Positions 43,974-51,500 of a stretch of 64,000 nt of DNA are shown here, piece after piece (the first letter of the stretch is position 1; every line of letters starts with the position of its first letter). Under the pieces are notes generated by a model. It ran no database searches. It saw only the letters and a program-made list of their open reading frames with translations, and was not told where the DNA came from. The position numbers and the translations under genes were made by a program. The DNA lies in assembly GCF_900090225.1 (NCBI RefSeq), contig NZ_FMHY01000002.1, positions 1,798,001 through 1,862,000 on the forward strand, given 5' to 3'. This DNA is from Micromonospora eburnea. GTDB lineage: Bacteria > Actinomycetota > Actinomycetes > Mycobacteriales > Micromonosporaceae.

Positions 43974-45257
43974 ATGAACATCTGCGTCGTCGCCCTGGGC
44001 AAGATCGGGCTGCCGCTCGCCGTGCAGTTCGCGTCCAAGGGCCACCGGGTGATCGGAGCGGACGTCTCCGAGCGGGTTGTGCAGCTGGTCAACGACGGCG
44101 CGGTGCCGTTCCCCGGTGAGACCGACCTGGACACCAAGCTCAAGGAGGTCGTGTCCGCCGGGCTGCTCAGCGCGACCACCGACACGGCCGCCGCGGTCGC
44201 CGAGTCCGAGGCCGTCGTCGTGGTGGTGCCCCTCTTCGTGGACGCCGAGGGCGTGCCGGACTTCGGCTGGATGGACGACGCCACCCGCGCCATCGCCCGC
44301 GGCCTTAAGCCCGGCACCGTGGTCAGCTACGAGACGACGCTGCCGGTCGGCACCACCCGTAACCGCTGGGCGCCGATGCTGGAGGAGGGTTCCGGCCTCA
44401 CCGCCGGCACGGACTTCCACCTGGTGTTCAGCCCGGAGCGGGTGCTCACCGGCCGGGTCTTCGCCGACCTGCGCCGCTACCCGAAGCTGGTCGGCGGCAT
44501 CGACGAGGCGTCCGCCGCGCACGGCGTGCGCTTCTACGAGGCGGTGCTGGACTTCGACGAGCGGGCCGACCTCAACCGCCCGAACGGCGTCTGGGACCTG
44601 GGTTCGGCCGAGGCTTCCGAGCTGGCCAAGCTCGCCGAGACCACGTACCGGGACGTGAACATCGGCCTGGCGAACCAGTTCGCCCGGTTCGCCGACACCG
44701 TGGGCGTCGATGTCACCAAGGTCATCGAGGCCTGCAACACCCAGCCGTACAGCCACATCCACCAGCCCGGCATCGCGGTCGGTGGGCACTGCATCCCGAT
44801 CTACCCGCGGATGTACCTGTGGAACGACCCGGCCGCCACGGTGGTCCGTTCGGCCCGCGAGGCCAACGCCGCCATGCCGGATTACGCCGTCGACCTGCTC
44901 GCCGCCGCGTACGGCGACCTGACCGGCGTGGGCGTGCTGGTGCTCGGCGCCGCGTACCGGGGTGGTGTGAAGGAGACCGCCTTCTCGGGGGTCTTCCCGA
45001 CCGTCGAGGCGCTGCGCCAGCGGGGTGCCGTCCCGTACGTCTCCGACCCGATGTACACGAACGAGGAGCTGGCCGCGCACGGCCTGCCCGGATACGCCGG
45101 CGAGCCGGTGGCCGCCGCCGTCATCCAGGCCGACCACGCCGAGTACCGCACCCTCACCCCGGCCGACCTGCCGGGCGTGACCGTGCTGGTGGACGGCCGT
45201 CGGGTGACCGACCCGGCTCGCTGGGAGGGTGTCCGCCGGGTGGTCATCGGCGGCTGA
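43974..45257 (+). CDS. wecC: nucleotide-sugar 6-dehydrogenase (WecC/WbpA-type UDP-HexNAc dehydrogenase)
   Basis: A 427-residue UDP-glucose/GDP-mannose dehydrogenase family enzyme. NAD-binding N-terminus reads VVALGKIGLPLAVQFA; the catalytic Cys273 sits in AVGGHCIPIYP. The segments VSYETTLPVGTTR and HLVFSPERVLTGRVFADL are typical of UDP-N-acetyl-hexosamine dehydrogenases. ATG follows AGGAGGAAAG. Oxidation of UDP-GlcNAc (as WbpA) or UDP-ManNAc (as WecC) gives the uronic acid nucleotide. The nearby WbpB/E/D-type enzymes favour the first. A terminator follows. Confidence 0.9.
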   Translation: MNICVVALGKIGLPLAVQFASKGHRVIGADVSERVVQLVNDGAVPFPGETDLDTKLKEVVSAGLLSATTDTAAAVAESEAVVVVVPLFVDAEGVPDFGWMDDATRAIARGLKPGTVVSYETTLPVGTTRNRWAPMLEEGSGLTAGTDFHLVFSPERVLTGRVFADLRRYPKLVGGIDEASAAHGVRFYEAVLDFDERADLNRPNGVWDLGSAEASELAKLAETTYRDVNIGLANQFARFADTVGVDVTKVIEACNTQPYSHIHQPGIAVGGHCIPIYPRMYLWNDPAATVVRSAREANAAMPDYAVDLLAAAYGDLTGVGVLVLGAAYRGGVKETAFSGVFPTVEALRQRGAVPYVSDPMYTNEELAAHGLPGYAGEPVAAAVIQADHAEYRTLTPADLPGVTVLVDGRRVTDPARWEGVRRVVIGG

Positions 45258-45273
45258 CCCCGCTGGGCCGTTG

Positions 45274-45309
45274 ACGGGCCCCGGACCGGATCACCGGTCC
45301 GGGGCCCGT
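45274..45309. terminator. 16-bp-stem terminator between dehydrogenase and acetyltransferase genes
   Basis: ACGGGCCCCGGACCGG (45274-45289) pairs perfectly with CCGGTCCGGGGCCCGT (45294-45309) around ATCA. It lies between convergent genes. Confidence 0.85.
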
Positions 45310-45325
45310 TCCGTCGTGGGGCGGC

Positions 45326-45859
45326 TCAGCCCTGGGCCAGGCCCGCGGGCGGGTTGTCGACGTCCCGGGAGACGACCTCACCCTTCTCGTCGACCCAGCC
45401 CTTGGGCCGGGCCGGGTTGCCGGCCACCAGCTGGTACGGCTTGACGTCCTTGGTGACCACCGAGCCGGCGGCGATCATCGCGTACTCGCCGACCTCGATG
45501 CCGCAGACCAGGGTGGCGTTGGCGCCGATCGAGGCGCCGCGCCGGACCAGGGTCGGGGTGATCGTCCAGTCCGGGTTCTGGGCACGCGGGCGGAAGTCGT
45601 TGGTGAACACCGCGCAGGGGCCGACGAAGACCTCGTCCTCGATGGTGACACCCTGGTAGACCGAGACGTTGTTCTGGATCTTCACGCGGTCGCCGACGGT
45701 GACGTTCGCGTCGACGTACACGTTGCGGCCGATCACGCAGCCGGCGCCGACCTGGGCGCTGGACCGGACGTGGGCCAGGTGCCAGACCTTGGTGCCGTCG
45801 CCGACCTTGGCGCCCTCCTCCACGTCGGCCGTGGGGTGGACGAAGATGTTGTCAGTCAT
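45326..45859 (-). CDS. left-handed beta-helix N-acetyltransferase (WbpD-like)
   Basis: A 177-residue hexapeptide acyltransferase: MTDNIFVHPTADVEEGAKVG, repeated hexads GAKVGDGTKVWHLAHVRSS, YVDANVTVGDRVKIQNNVS, and the conserved CGIEVGEYAMIAAGSVVTKDV and LVAGNPARPKGWV at the C-terminus. WbpD acetylates the 3-amino group of UDP-2-acetamido-3-amino-2,3-dideoxy-glucuronate with acetyl-CoA. The Asn-Asp segment and His in WHLAHV fit that group. The 5' end has a weak site GAGTTGAG before ATG at 45859. It is the fifth enzyme type of the route in this window. Confidence 0.88.
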   Translation of the reverse strand: MTDNIFVHPTADVEEGAKVGDGTKVWHLAHVRSSAQVGAGCVIGRNVYVDANVTVGDRVKIQNNVSVYQGVTIEDEVFVGPCAVFTNDFRPRAQNPDWTITPTLVRRGASIGANATLVCGIEVGEYAMIAAGSVVTKDVKPYQLVAGNPARPKGWVDEKGEVVSRDVDNPPAGLAQG

Positions 45860-45927
45860 CTCAACTCGCTCGCTGCAGGGCGCGTCGTCGCGCCGTCGGT
45901 GCCTGGTCGAGGCAGCATATCGATCCG

Positions 45928-46269
45928 TCAGTCCAGCAGTTCCGCCACCGCGTCGGCGGCGGGTCGGTCCGCCGGCAGCGGGTGCGCCGCCACCACCGCG
46001 TCGACCGGCAGCGCCGCGTACAGGTGCGGGAAGAGTGTCCCGCCCCGGGACGCCTCCCAACGCAGCGCGTCGCCGAGCCGGTCGGGATCCACCGCCAGCA
46101 CGGTGAGACCGGTGACCCCGGCGAAGAACCGGCGGGCCGTCTCCACCACCTGGTCGGCGGCGGAGAGGTGGACGAACCCGTCCTGCTGATCCATCGCGGT
46201 GCCGGCGAAATGCCCTGTCGCCCGCGCCCGCTCCCACTCGTCGCTGCCCAGAATCTTGTAGATCACCAC
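45928..46269 (-). CDS. DUF952 domain protein
   Basis: A 113-residue protein: VIYKILGSDEWERARATGHFAG, DGFVHLSAADQVVETARRFF and GGTLFPHLYAALPVDAV match the DUF952 fold, a small ADP-ribosyltransferase-like family of unknown role. GTG GTG start at 46269. It stands alone upstream of the WbpD-like gene. Confidence 0.88.
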   Translation of the reverse strand: MVIYKILGSDEWERARATGHFAGTAMDQQDGFVHLSAADQVVETARRFFAGVTGLTVLAVDPDRLGDALRWEASRGGTLFPHLYAALPVDAVVAAHPLPADRPAADAVAELLD

Positions 46270-46376
46270 CGCAGCCTAGGGCGGGCCACCGGTCGCGGCG
46301 AGCCGGTTCCCGCGTACGCCCGCGCCCGCGCGGCGGAAGCGGGCATGCTCGGGTGGAGGTCCGCGGAGGGATGGCG

Positions 46377-46688
46377 ATGCAGAGTTACGACGAGGACTGG
46401 ACCGACGGCCAGCGGGCCGTCTACGACGAGTGCTACCAGGCCGCCGCCGAGTGGGCGGGCGACCCGGACACCCCCAGTGAGGACGTCCAGCACGTGATCA
46501 ACCTCGGTCAGGCGGACGACGACACCTTCGGTGACTCGGAGACGGACTTCCCGCCGCTGCTCGACGCCGTCACCCAGGCCACCGGGGAGAACGTGACGAG
46601 CGTGCCGGCCAGCCACGCCGACCCGGGCTTCCGGGGTTTCGTCGACGGCGTCCGCGACGCGACGGCCGACGAGGTCTTCGGTCTCTGA
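46377..46688 (+). CDS. small acidic hypothetical protein
   Basis: A 103-residue acidic protein (MQSYDEDWTDGQRAVYDECYQ). The ATG at 46377 is six bases after GGAGGG; the ATG at 46371 is too close to it. It has many Asp/Glu and one Cys, no membrane segment and no known domain. It lies just upstream of the response regulator gene on the same strand. Confidence 0.6.
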   Translation: MQSYDEDWTDGQRAVYDECYQAAAEWAGDPDTPSEDVQHVINLGQADDDTFGDSETDFPPLLDAVTQATGENVTSVPASHADPGFRGFVDGVRDATADEVFGL

Positions 46689-46767
46689 ACGGACCCGGGC
46701 ATTCCCGTCCCGCCGGCGCTTCTGCCACCATTCGCAGGGCAGTATGTCGAACGGATTGGGGGCACGG

Positions 46768-47423
46768 GTGCGGATCCTCCTGGTCGAGGACGATCGTCGG
46801 GTGGCCGCCGCCCTGTCGTCCGCGCTGAGCCGGCGCGGCTACGAGGTGGAGCACGCCGCCACCGTCGAGGCCGCCCTCTCCGCCGCCCCCTGTGACCTGG
46901 TGCTGCTCGACCTGACCCTGCCCGACGGGGACGGCACCGACCTGTGCCGGGAGCTGCGCCGGCGCAGCGGCCAGCTCGGCATCATCGCGGTGACCGCCCG
47001 GGGGAGGAACGCGACCGGGTGCTCGGCCTGCGGCTCGGCGCCGACGACTACGTGGTGAAGCCGTTCTCGATGGTGGAGCTCCAGGCACGGATCGAGGCGG
47101 TGCTGCGCCGGGCCGCGTACGCCGCGCCGGAGCGTAACCTGATCGAGGCCGGCCCGGTCCGCATCGACGTGGGCGGCCGGACGGTCAGCGTGGCCGGCCG
47201 GCCGGTGGCGCTGACCCGCAAGGAGTTCGACATCCTGCTCTCCCTGGCCCGGCAGCCCGGCGTGGCGGTGTCCCGGGACCGGATCCTGCTGGACGTCTGG
47301 GGCACCACCTGGGCCGACCGGCACACCATGGAGGTGCACGTCGGATCGCTGCGCGGCAAGCTCGGCGACCCGACGCTGGTGGAGACCGTACGCGGGGTCG
47401 GCTATCGACTCCGCGGCGAGTGA
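46768..47423 (+). pseudogene. OmpR/PhoB-type response regulator, one-base frameshift near 47000
   Basis: The receiver domain is intact to TARG: VRILLVEDDRR with the acidic pair, phospho-acceptor Asp in VLLDLTLPDGDG, and IIAVTARG. The DNA-binding half (VLGLRLGADDYVVKPFS, TRKEFDILLSLARQ, DVWGTTWADRHTMEVHVGSLRGKLG, VRGVGYRLRGE) continues in another frame. Adding one G to the G run at 47000-47004 gives the canonical TARGEERDRVLGL. The histidine kinase 10 bases downstream is intact. GTG at 46768 is the likely start (ATG at 46744 is an alternative). Error in the sequence is more likely than true loss. Confidence 0.82.
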
Positions 47424-47433
47424 GGGGGCCGGG

Positions 47434-48846
47434 GTGCGCCGCCGGCTGGTGATCAGCTACCTGCTGCTGATGGTGCTGGTGCTGTTCGCCCTGGAAACAC
47501 CCCTGGCCGTCACCCTGGCCAGCCGGGAGACCGACCGGGTCCGCGCCGACCGGCTCGCCGACGCCACCCGGTTCGCCTCGCTCGCCAACCCGGCGTTGCG
47601 TGGACGCGGCTCCGGACCGCTCGCCGGGGAGCTGGGCGCCTACGACGACCTGTACGGCATCGGCGCGGCCGTGGTCGACCGGGACCGGCACACCGTGGTC
47701 GCCTCGACGAGCTGGCAGCCTGGCGCGGGCACCACCTTGGCCCTGGACATCGCGCTGTCCGGGCAGCAGTTCAGCGCGCCGGACTCGGTGTGGCCGTGGA
47801 TGGACGGGCCGCTGGTGGTGGCGGTTCCGATCAACGACGGCGGCGAGGTGCTCGGGGCGGTGGTCACCGCCACCCCGGCTGGCAAGGTGCGGCGTACCGT
47901 CGCCACCTGGTGGCTGCTGCTCGCGGCGATCGGTCTGCTCGCGGTGCTGGCCTGCGTCTCCACCGCGTTCGGGCTGGCCGGTTGGGTGCTGCGCCCGGTC
48001 ACCGAACTGGACGCGGTGACCCACGAGATCGCCGAGGGTGACCGCACCGCCCGGGTACGCCCGCGGCTCGGCCCGCCGGAGCTGCGCCGGCTCGCCGCCA
48101 GCTTCAACAACATGGCCGACGCGGTCTCCGATGTGATGGACCGGCAGCGGGCGTTCGTGGCGCACGCCAGCCACCAGCTGCGCAACCCGCTGACCGCGTT
48201 GCGGCTGCGGGTGGAGGAGCTGGGGCCGAGCCTGACCGGCGTCGACGGCCGCGCCGAGCACCGGCTCGCGCTGGAGGAGACCGACCGGCTGGCCACCCTG
48301 CTCGACGCGCTGCTCACCCTGGCCCGCGCCGAACGCGCGGAGAACCAGCGGGTCGTCGTCGACGCCGCCGAGGTGGCCGCGTCCCGGGTGGCCGCCTGGC
48401 AGCCGCTGGCCCGGCACCGGTCGGTCACCCTGCGGCTCGACACCGCCGACGCGCCCGCGTACGCCCGGACCGTGCCGACCGCCATCGACCAGGCGCTCGA
48501 CGCGCTGATCGACAACGCGGTCAAGTTCAGCGGCGCCGGGGGAGAGGTGACGGTGACCGTGCGCGCGGCGGAGGGCGGCATCCTGCTCCAGGTGCGGGAC
48601 ACCGGACCCGGCATGACGACCAGCCAGATCGACCAGGCCACCGAGCGCTTCTGGCGGGCACCGGACGTGCAGAACGTCGACGGCGCCGGCCTGGGCCTGA
48701 CCATCGTCGCGGTGCTGGTCGACGCCTCTGACGGCCGGTTGACGATGCGCCAGGGCCGGCCCCGGGGCCTGGTCGCCGAGGTGTGGTTCCCGGCACCGGG
48801 CGACCTGCGCGTCGAGCCGATCGCCGTCGACGCGGCCCGGCCCTGA
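47434..48846 (+). CDS. two-component sensor histidine kinase
   Basis: A 470-residue kinase. N-terminal transmembrane helix about 5-28, an extracellular sensor region about 30-150, a second helix at about 155-180 (WWLLLAAIGLLAVLACVSTAFGL), then HAMP (LRPVTELDAVTHEIAEGD). The phospho-acceptor His247 lies in FVAHASHQLRNPLTALR, the N box in ALIDNAVKFSG, and the G boxes in VRDTGPGM and GAGLGLTI. GTG follows GAGGGGGCC. Partner of the response regulator immediately upstream. The C-terminal divergent TAXI lipoprotein could provide its ligand. Confidence 0.92.
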   Translation: MRRRLVISYLLLMVLVLFALETPLAVTLASRETDRVRADRLADATRFASLANPALRGRGSGPLAGELGAYDDLYGIGAAVVDRDRHTVVASTSWQPGAGTTLALDIALSGQQFSAPDSVWPWMDGPLVVAVPINDGGEVLGAVVTATPAGKVRRTVATWWLLLAAIGLLAVLACVSTAFGLAGWVLRPVTELDAVTHEIAEGDRTARVRPRLGPPELRRLAASFNNMADAVSDVMDRQRAFVAHASHQLRNPLTALRLRVEELGPSLTGVDGRAEHRLALEETDRLATLLDALLTLARAERAENQRVVVDAAEVAASRVAAWQPLARHRSVTLRLDTADAPAYARTVPTAIDQALDALIDNAVKFSGAGGEVTVTVRAAEGGILLQVRDTGPGMTTSQIDQATERFWRAPDVQNVDGAGLGLTIVAVLVDASDGRLTMRQGRPRGLVAEVWFPAPGDLRVEPIAVDAARP

Positions 48847-48853
48847 CCGGAGG

Positions 48854-49822
48854 TCAGGGCTTCGTCGACCGGTACCAGTCGGCCGCGCCGGGATGCAGCG
48901 GCAGCGGGGTGGTGGCGATCGCCGACCGGGGACTCATCCGGCCGGCTGCCGGATGGGTGGCGGCCAGTTCCTCCCGGCGTTCCATCAACAGCCGGGTCAC
49001 CTCCCGGACCAGCGCCTCCGGCAGGTCCGCCCGGACGATCAGGTAGTTGGGGTTGGCCACCGTGCTGACCGGGTCCACCCCGTACACCGAGCGGGGGATG
49101 TCCCGGGTCACGTAGACCTGCCCGTACCCGCGGCGCAGCGGCTCGGTCCAGTCGCCCAGGTCGATCATCCGGATGGCGGTGCTGTCGGCCAGCTCCACCA
49201 CGCCCCGCACCGGCAGGCCGCCGGAGAAGAAGAACGCGTCGATCCGGCCGGCGCGCAGCGCCGCCAGCGAGTCGTCCAGGCCGAGGTGCTCCTGGCGTAC
49301 CCGGTCGCCGCCCAGCTGCGCCACCTCCAGCAGCCGGGTCGCGGTGATCTCCGTGCCGGAGCCGTCGGCGCCCACCGACACCCGCCGCCCCCGCAGGTCG
49401 GCCAGCGTCCGCACCGGACCACCGGCGGTGGTGACCAGGTGCAGCAGGTCGTCGTAGACGCGGGCCACGGCGAGCACGGCGGGATGCTCCGAACCGCGCG
49501 GCGGCAGCACGTCGGCCTGGGTGAAGCCCAGCTCCGCCTCGCCGGACCCGACCAGCCGGACGTTCTGCGCGGAGGCGGCGGTGACCACCACGCTGGCCCG
49601 CACCCCGGGCAGCTCCCGGTTGAGGATGGTGGCCAGCGACTGGCCGAAGGCGTGGTAGACGGCGGTCGGGCTGCCGGTGGCGATCCGGATCCGCACCGGC
49701 TCGGTCGGCTCATCCCGACAGGCGGCGAGCCCGAGCGCCGACACCAGCAGCATCACCAGAGCGGCCGGCGTGGCAGCTGCACGCCGGCCGCACACGGTCC
49801 AGTGTCGGCTCACGCGGTGCAC
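48854..49822 (-). CDS. TAXI-family TRAP transporter solute-binding lipoprotein
   Basis: A 322-residue periplasmic-type binding protein. The lipobox is LGLAAC with Cys35. The mature part begins with RIRIATGSPTAVYHAFGQSLA and continues with TQADVLPP, VSVGADGSGTE, TRLLEVAQLGG and FFFSGGLPVRGVVELA, all diagnostic of TAXI proteins. No TRAP membrane subunit is next to it. It ends seven bases from the histidine kinase stop (convergent), so it may be a ligand-sensing partner of that two-component system rather than part of a transporter. Confidence 0.88.
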   Translation of the reverse strand: MHRVSRHWTVCGRRAAATPAALVMLLVSALGLAACRDEPTEPVRIRIATGSPTAVYHAFGQSLATILNRELPGVRASVVVTAASAQNVRLVGSGEAELGFTQADVLPPRGSEHPAVLAVARVYDDLLHLVTTAGGPVRTLADLRGRRVSVGADGSGTEITATRLLEVAQLGGDRVRQEHLGLDDSLAALRAGRIDAFFFSGGLPVRGVVELADSTAIRMIDLGDWTEPLRRGYGQVYVTRDIPRSVYGVDPVSTVANPNYLIVRADLPEALVREVTRLLMERREELAATHPAAGRMSPRSAIATTPLPLHPGAADWYRSTKP

Positions 49823-49913
49823 TGTGCGACGGGCACCGCCTGTCGCGCAAGCCCGGCTGGTCAGCCGTCCGTCGCGGACGTACTGCTGAGCCGTTCGCCT
49901 CCGGCCGTACGGC

Positions 49914-50585
49914 TCAGCAGGCCGCCATCGACGGGAGGGCGGCGCTGTCCACGATCCGCATCCGGTGCGGACCGTTGGCGACGCTCACCAGGAAGCAGCC
50001 GGCACCCGGCCGGAGCGTCGCCGGGACCTCCAGCAGCGCCGCACCGCGTACCAGCACCGCGGCCAGGTCGCGGTCGGCCAGCCGGACGCCGAGACAGTGC
50101 CGGCGCACGTGCCGCCCGCCGGCCAGCAGAGCCGCGCGCCAGGCGGCCGCGGCCAGCCGGGTACGCCACATCCGCCGGGTCCGGGAGGCGCCGGGCACCG
50201 GGCCGCCGAGCAGCTCCCGGCGGCCCTGCCACCAGCCGCTCTCCAGCAGGGCCGCGTACGTCGACCGGTACTCCCGCGGCACCCACAGCCGGTGCAGCTC
50301 GTACCGGCGGCGCAGGCCGCCGGTGGCCAGCTCGTGCTCCACCGGCACGCTGAGCCGGCCGAGCAGCTGACCCATCCGGTGCGCGGCGTGCTCGCCGTTG
50401 AACTCGGCCGTGCCGCCGCGGTACGTCTCGCTGCCGAGCCGGCGGGTGTCGGTGGCCGGGGGCGGGGTGCACCGCACCAGGCAGGCGACCTCGAACGCGT
50501 CGGCCAGGGTCGGCCAGTCCATCGGTGCGGGTGCCGGCGACGACGGGCGGAGCCGGTCGAGCAGTGTGGTGGACTCGGGGGCCAT
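49914..50585 (-). CDS. hypothetical protein
   Basis: A 223-residue protein, MAPESTTLLDRLRPSSPAPAP start; ATG at 50585 preceded by AAGGAG. It is rich in Arg and Trp (RRMWRTRLAAAAWRAALLAGG; ESGWWQGRRELLGG), with three Cys, and has no hydrophobic anchor. I do not recognise its family. The preceding gap (50586-50680) carries nothing else. Confidence 0.65.
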   Translation of the reverse strand: MAPESTTLLDRLRPSSPAPAPMDWPTLADAFEVACLVRCTPPPATDTRRLGSETYRGGTAEFNGEHAAHRMGQLLGRLSVPVEHELATGGLRRRYELHRLWVPREYRSTYAALLESGWWQGRRELLGGPVPGASRTRRMWRTRLAAAAWRAALLAGGRHVRRHCLGVRLADRDLAAVLVRGAALLEVPATLRPGAGCFLVSVANGPHRMRIVDSAALPSMAAC

Positions 50586-50680
50586 CGGATGACTCCTTGT
50601 CGCGTCGGGGTTCTCCTACCGTGACCCCCGCTGCCGGCAGGACGGAACCGCTGCGCCCGAGCCTTGAGCAAAAATTGCGA

Positions 50681-51478
50681 CTACAGCTCCGTCACCACGA
50701 TGTCGAGCTGGCGGGGCCGTCCGGTCGCGCCCGGTTGCTCCTCCACCGCGTACTTCAGGTCCCGCAGCGTCCCGATCAGTGCGTCGGCGGAGCGCGGCCG
50801 GACCCCGGCCGTCAACAGGTCGCGGACCAGCCGTCCCTTGGTGGCCTTGTTGAAGTGGCTCACCACCGACCGGGTCGGCACTCCGTCGACGTCGCGTTCG
50901 TGCAGTACGCGGACCGTCACCGTCCGCTCCGCGACCTCCCCGCGTGGCGTCCAGGTGGCCGCGTACGCGCCCGAGCGCAGGTCCAGCACCGGGCCGTTGC
51001 CGGCCGCCGCCACCATCGCCGGAGCCAGCGCCCGACGCCAGTACGCCGACAGCGCGCCGAGCCCCGGCAGCCGCGTGCCGACCGGGCAGCGGTAGGGCGG
51101 GATCCGGTCGGTGAGGCGTACCGCGCCCCAGAGGCAGGAACTGACCAGCACGTAGCGGCGGGCCAGCCGGTCCGCCGCCGGTGGCAGCGAGGCCAGGTCG
51201 AGCGCCTCGTAGAGCACCCCGGTGTAGATCCGCCCGGCCGGCGCGGTGGCCGCCTCGCGCAGCCGGGCGTTGCGGCGCAGCTCGCCGCGCTGCCCCTCGC
51301 TCAGGCCCAGCGCGGCCCGGGCCGCCGCCTCGTCCGGCCCGGCGCAGAGCGCGACCAGGGCGGCCAGCACCGCGTCCCGGGCCGGGGTCAGCTCCGGCAG
51401 GGAGAGCCGCGACAGGTCCAGCCGGCGGCCCGTGCCGGTCTCGGCCTTCCCCTCGGACGGCGGCAGCAGGATGAGCAT
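50681..51478 (-). CDS. yaaA: peroxide stress protein YaaA
   Basis: A 265-residue member of the YaaA (DUF328) family: MLILLPPSEGKAE start, IYTGVLYEALD, VLVSSCLWGAVRLTDRIPPYR, FNKATKGRLVRDLL. E. coli YaaA limits intracellular iron during peroxide stress and binds DNA. Complete length and order match the family. Cytoplasmic; single gene. Confidence 0.93.
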   Translation of the reverse strand: MLILLPPSEGKAETGTGRRLDLSRLSLPELTPARDAVLAALVALCAGPDEAAARAALGLSEGQRGELRRNARLREAATAPAGRIYTGVLYEALDLASLPPAADRLARRYVLVSSCLWGAVRLTDRIPPYRCPVGTRLPGLGALSAYWRRALAPAMVAAAGNGPVLDLRSGAYAATWTPRGEVAERTVTVRVLHERDVDGVPTRSVVSHFNKATKGRLVRDLLTAGVRPRSADALIGTLRDLKYAVEEQPGATGRPRQLDIVVTEL

Positions 51479-51500
51479 CGGCCCAGCGTACGGCCCGGGT

